Part shown: one piece after another, positions 61,801 through 64,000 of the stretch
Layout: each line of letters opens with the position of its first letter
Position numbering within the stretch: the first letter of the stretch is position 1
Assembly (NCBI RefSeq): GCF_019703515.2
Contig: NC_059382.1
Location: 12,999,001-13,063,000, forward strand
Direction: 5' to 3'
DNA: 64,000 nucleotides
Source: Myxocyprinus asiaticus
Taxonomy: Eukaryota; Chordata; Actinopteri; Cypriniformes; Catostomidae
Made by a program: the position numbers and the translations under genes
Notes under the pieces: generated by a model
Database searches by the model: none
What the model was told of the DNA's origin: nothing
What the model saw: only the letters and a program-made list of their open reading frames with translations

Positions 61801-62602
61801 AACTGGTGGGCTTAAGGCCCCTGTATTTATACTACTATTTATATTACTGGAGATTTCTAGAAGTTACTCCAAGTTTACTCTACACTGAGTCTATCTGGAA
61901 TGTTCTGGAAAATAGGTAAATTTCAAAATATCACTGTCCTGGCCACAAAAGCATATATATATATTACAACTCGTAGGATTGAAGGTACAGTTTATGTGGG
62001 TTCCGGCACATGTGGGAGTGAAAAGGAATAAGGAAGCTGATTTGTCGGCGAAACAAGCGATGGAAGGGGATACAGTGGAAATAAAGATATCACATAGTAG
62101 GTCAGAAATCAAATTAGGAGATGTTTTGGTAATGGCAAAAATATTGGTATAATGACAATAAAGAAAGACATTCATACTCAATACAATCAATACTGGGGAG
62201 GGGAAGGTATAGTGCAAGAAGCAGGAGAGAAGTGAACATCATATCAAACAACAGACTGGGGCATACAGGACTTAATAAAACAATGCAGCTAATATCCAAA
62301 CACCCAACAGGGCTGTGTGAATGGTGTGGAGTCAATGAAACAGTGGAGCATGTGATTATTAACTGTACAACGCATACTGAGGAAAGAGAAATGTTAATGG
62401 AGGTGTTGAGGAGGAGAGGGAAGCAAGTAATAACATTAGAGTTTCTTAAAGCCAGAAATAGGAAGGACAATCTCAGTAGTGATTAGGTTCCTGGAGAACA
62501 CATGTCTAATTAGTAGAATTTAAGTTATAACAGTATAATAGATAAAGAGAGTGCTGTATATATAGAAATTATAGTAGAGTTATATGGGTATATATGAAGG
62601 TA

Positions 62603-62679
<77 letters not shown>

Positions 62680-62917
62680 GGTATATAAATATTATTATTA
62701 TTAACGTTTCCACATCTCCCTCCTTCGGACTGTGAAGGGCTAGAGGTGGAGGCTAGAGGATCTGAACATGCAGCGCTGGCTGAAGCCCTGGCTCTGATAG
62801 GTCTGGGAGAGAGGGAGGTGGTTGAGAGGAGTTTCTGGTCCATGCTAACAGCAGATGGCGGTAATGCAATGTTAAGTTGCAATCCACTGATAAACAGAAG
62901 CAGAAGAAGATGGAAGA
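58851..62917 (+). mobile_element. I-type (Nimb-like) LINE with RNase H, inactive
   Basis: An ORF1 remnant has two zinc knuckles, CYNCQRYGHIVKVC and CAHCGEEHNYGKC (58914-59011). The endonuclease begins ILQWNARSLVGNG (about 59472), then DVICIQKSWLKPRFDF and FNAHSTLWGGD. The reverse transcriptase includes PTPGQDGISYNML (60755 on), NYRSIALTSHLCKLMERI, and FADDGALWYRG near 61380. RNase H is shown by WVPAHVGVKRNKEADLSAK (about 61990-62050), and a final CEWCGVNETVEHVIINC lies near 62312-62360. Many stops and frame changes separate these pieces. A (TA)n tract is at 62616-62676, and the 3' end is probably the GCAGATGGCGGTAATGC...AGAAGAAG tail to 62917. The 5' end is truncated. Confidence 0.85.
62616..62676. 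repeat. (TA)n microsatellite in LINE 3' region
   Basis: About 30 TA units following (GT)n. Confidence 0.95.
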
Positions 62918-64000
62918 AGGCTCAAGTGGACTGACTAGTTTCTAAATTCTTTGTTTGACATCAGAAAACAGAGCTGCATCAAAACAGTCAGTTCCGACAG
63001 TAATGACTTTATACTTTTATTTGTTGATTATTTGAATGTTTGTAAAAAAGTATATATATATATATTGTGATGTTTAAAGGACTGTTTGAGCAGCTGGTTC
63101 ATTATGACAACCGTTTCAGTCCCTCTCTGCTGGTAAACAGCGGCATGAATCCAGATCACACAGGTTTGATAGTACGCGTCTGAGCCCAGCCTAGTGTAAT
63201 CACACCGGTTTGATCGTATGTGCAAAAGGGTTAAGGAGGCCCTGGATGGTCCACTCATGGTACCCCGCAAAGGCCTGGCTGTTTGCAGACAGCATATATA
63301 ATCGGGTTGGCAAAGCCCACAGAAAATGTTTCCACTGGAGCATTGGTTCTGCCCTTGATAACCCTCTAGAGAAACCTCTCTGACAGAGCATGGCATATCA
63401 CAGTTGAAGAAGGCCAAAATCTAGCAGTGGAGTGCAAGAAAACCACAAGAATTGCGCACCAATCCTGTTTGCTTGCCTCCCTAGCTTGAGTGATGAAGTC
63501 GGTGATTGTGCCTGACAAAGATGGATGGTGAACTTAAAGCAAGTTTTCTGGGAGCAAATTGATGACTTGTGTACCAATCCATCTGAGAAGAGGTTAATAA
63601 GGCTGGTACTCAGGAGTATAGTTTATGCCCTCTATCAAAAAAAAAAAAAAAGGCAGAGATCAGAGCAGCACCTACATAATAACATCCACCCCATTTTGTT
63701 GGTATTACATACGGCATGAGCGAAAATATTAACATTTTTGCAGCAGTTAATTATGTGGTTAGGATCTAGAAGGAACATGTTTAATGTGTAAGCTTGGAGC
63801 TATTTGAAAGTCTCTTTGATTTGCTCTTTTCTAACTCCAGTTTAACCGATCAGTGTAGCACTTGAAGCTAATCACATCACTAATGAATTATGCACTGAGC
63901 TCAAGGTTTTTATATCGAGTTAGAGGGGCCAGGCTGGCTAAGAGGAAGTTCATCTGGCATGAATCAACAGACAAGCAGTAGGAAGGGAAGAGGCGAACTG
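62918..64000. other. Right edge, unassigned
   Basis: Open frames around 63028-63417 (minus strand) and 63525-63719 (plus strand) have no recognisable family. An A run is at about 63639-63652. Nothing else was identified. Confidence 0.45.

Overview
The window reads as nuclear DNA of a ray-finned fish, most likely a cyprinid. It is AT-rich and intron-bearing. It is packed with TTAA-flanked foldback elements (Angel-like, with ends reading TTAAAGGGATAGTTCACCC), non-autonomous hAT elements, a deleted fish Tc1, tRNA-derived SINE remnants and two fish-type LINEs. No bacterial, viral or organellar gene was seen.

Only two host protein genes can be supported. On the minus strand, nufip2 (16739 down to 10763) can be assembled as four coding exons whose splice phases agree. 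Together they give 652 codons plus a stop: exon 1 16739-16595, exon 2 13434-11707, a 33-base exon 3 10996-10964, and exon 4 10815-10763. A CCAAT/GC-box promoter lies just beyond its start codon, and a long 3' UTR probably runs left towards about 6314. On the plus strand, bhlha9 (31493-32323) is a single-exon bHLH transcription factor gene with a poly(A) signal at 32607. In human both orthologues are on chromosome 17, on different arms.

Layout: 1-300 unassigned; 300-1630 a ~173-bp satellite; 1640-10760 repeats and the probable nufip2 3' UTR; 10763-16900 nufip2 and its promoter; 17220-26300 a dense DNA-transposon block with several exact 8-bp target-site duplications; 26300-31490 a quiet stretch with one hAT relic and the bhlha9 upstream region; 31493-32612 bhlha9; 32613-48110 a gene-poor stretch with scattered mobile elements; 48117-52192 one old hAT element split by at least five later insertions; 53291-56690 a dead L2/CR1-type LINE (minus strand); 56818-58026 a hAT insertion; 58035-58850 two truncated hAT fragments; 58851-62917 a dead I-type LINE with RNase H (plus strand); 62918-64000 unassigned.

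The two genes are not expected to share a pathway: NUFIP2 is a cytoplasmic and nuclear RNA-binding partner of FMRP and Roquin, and BHLHA9 is a limb/fin developmental regulator. No new biological system is evident. The most informative structure is the transposon stratigraphy, where target-site duplications and nesting give a relative order of insertion.
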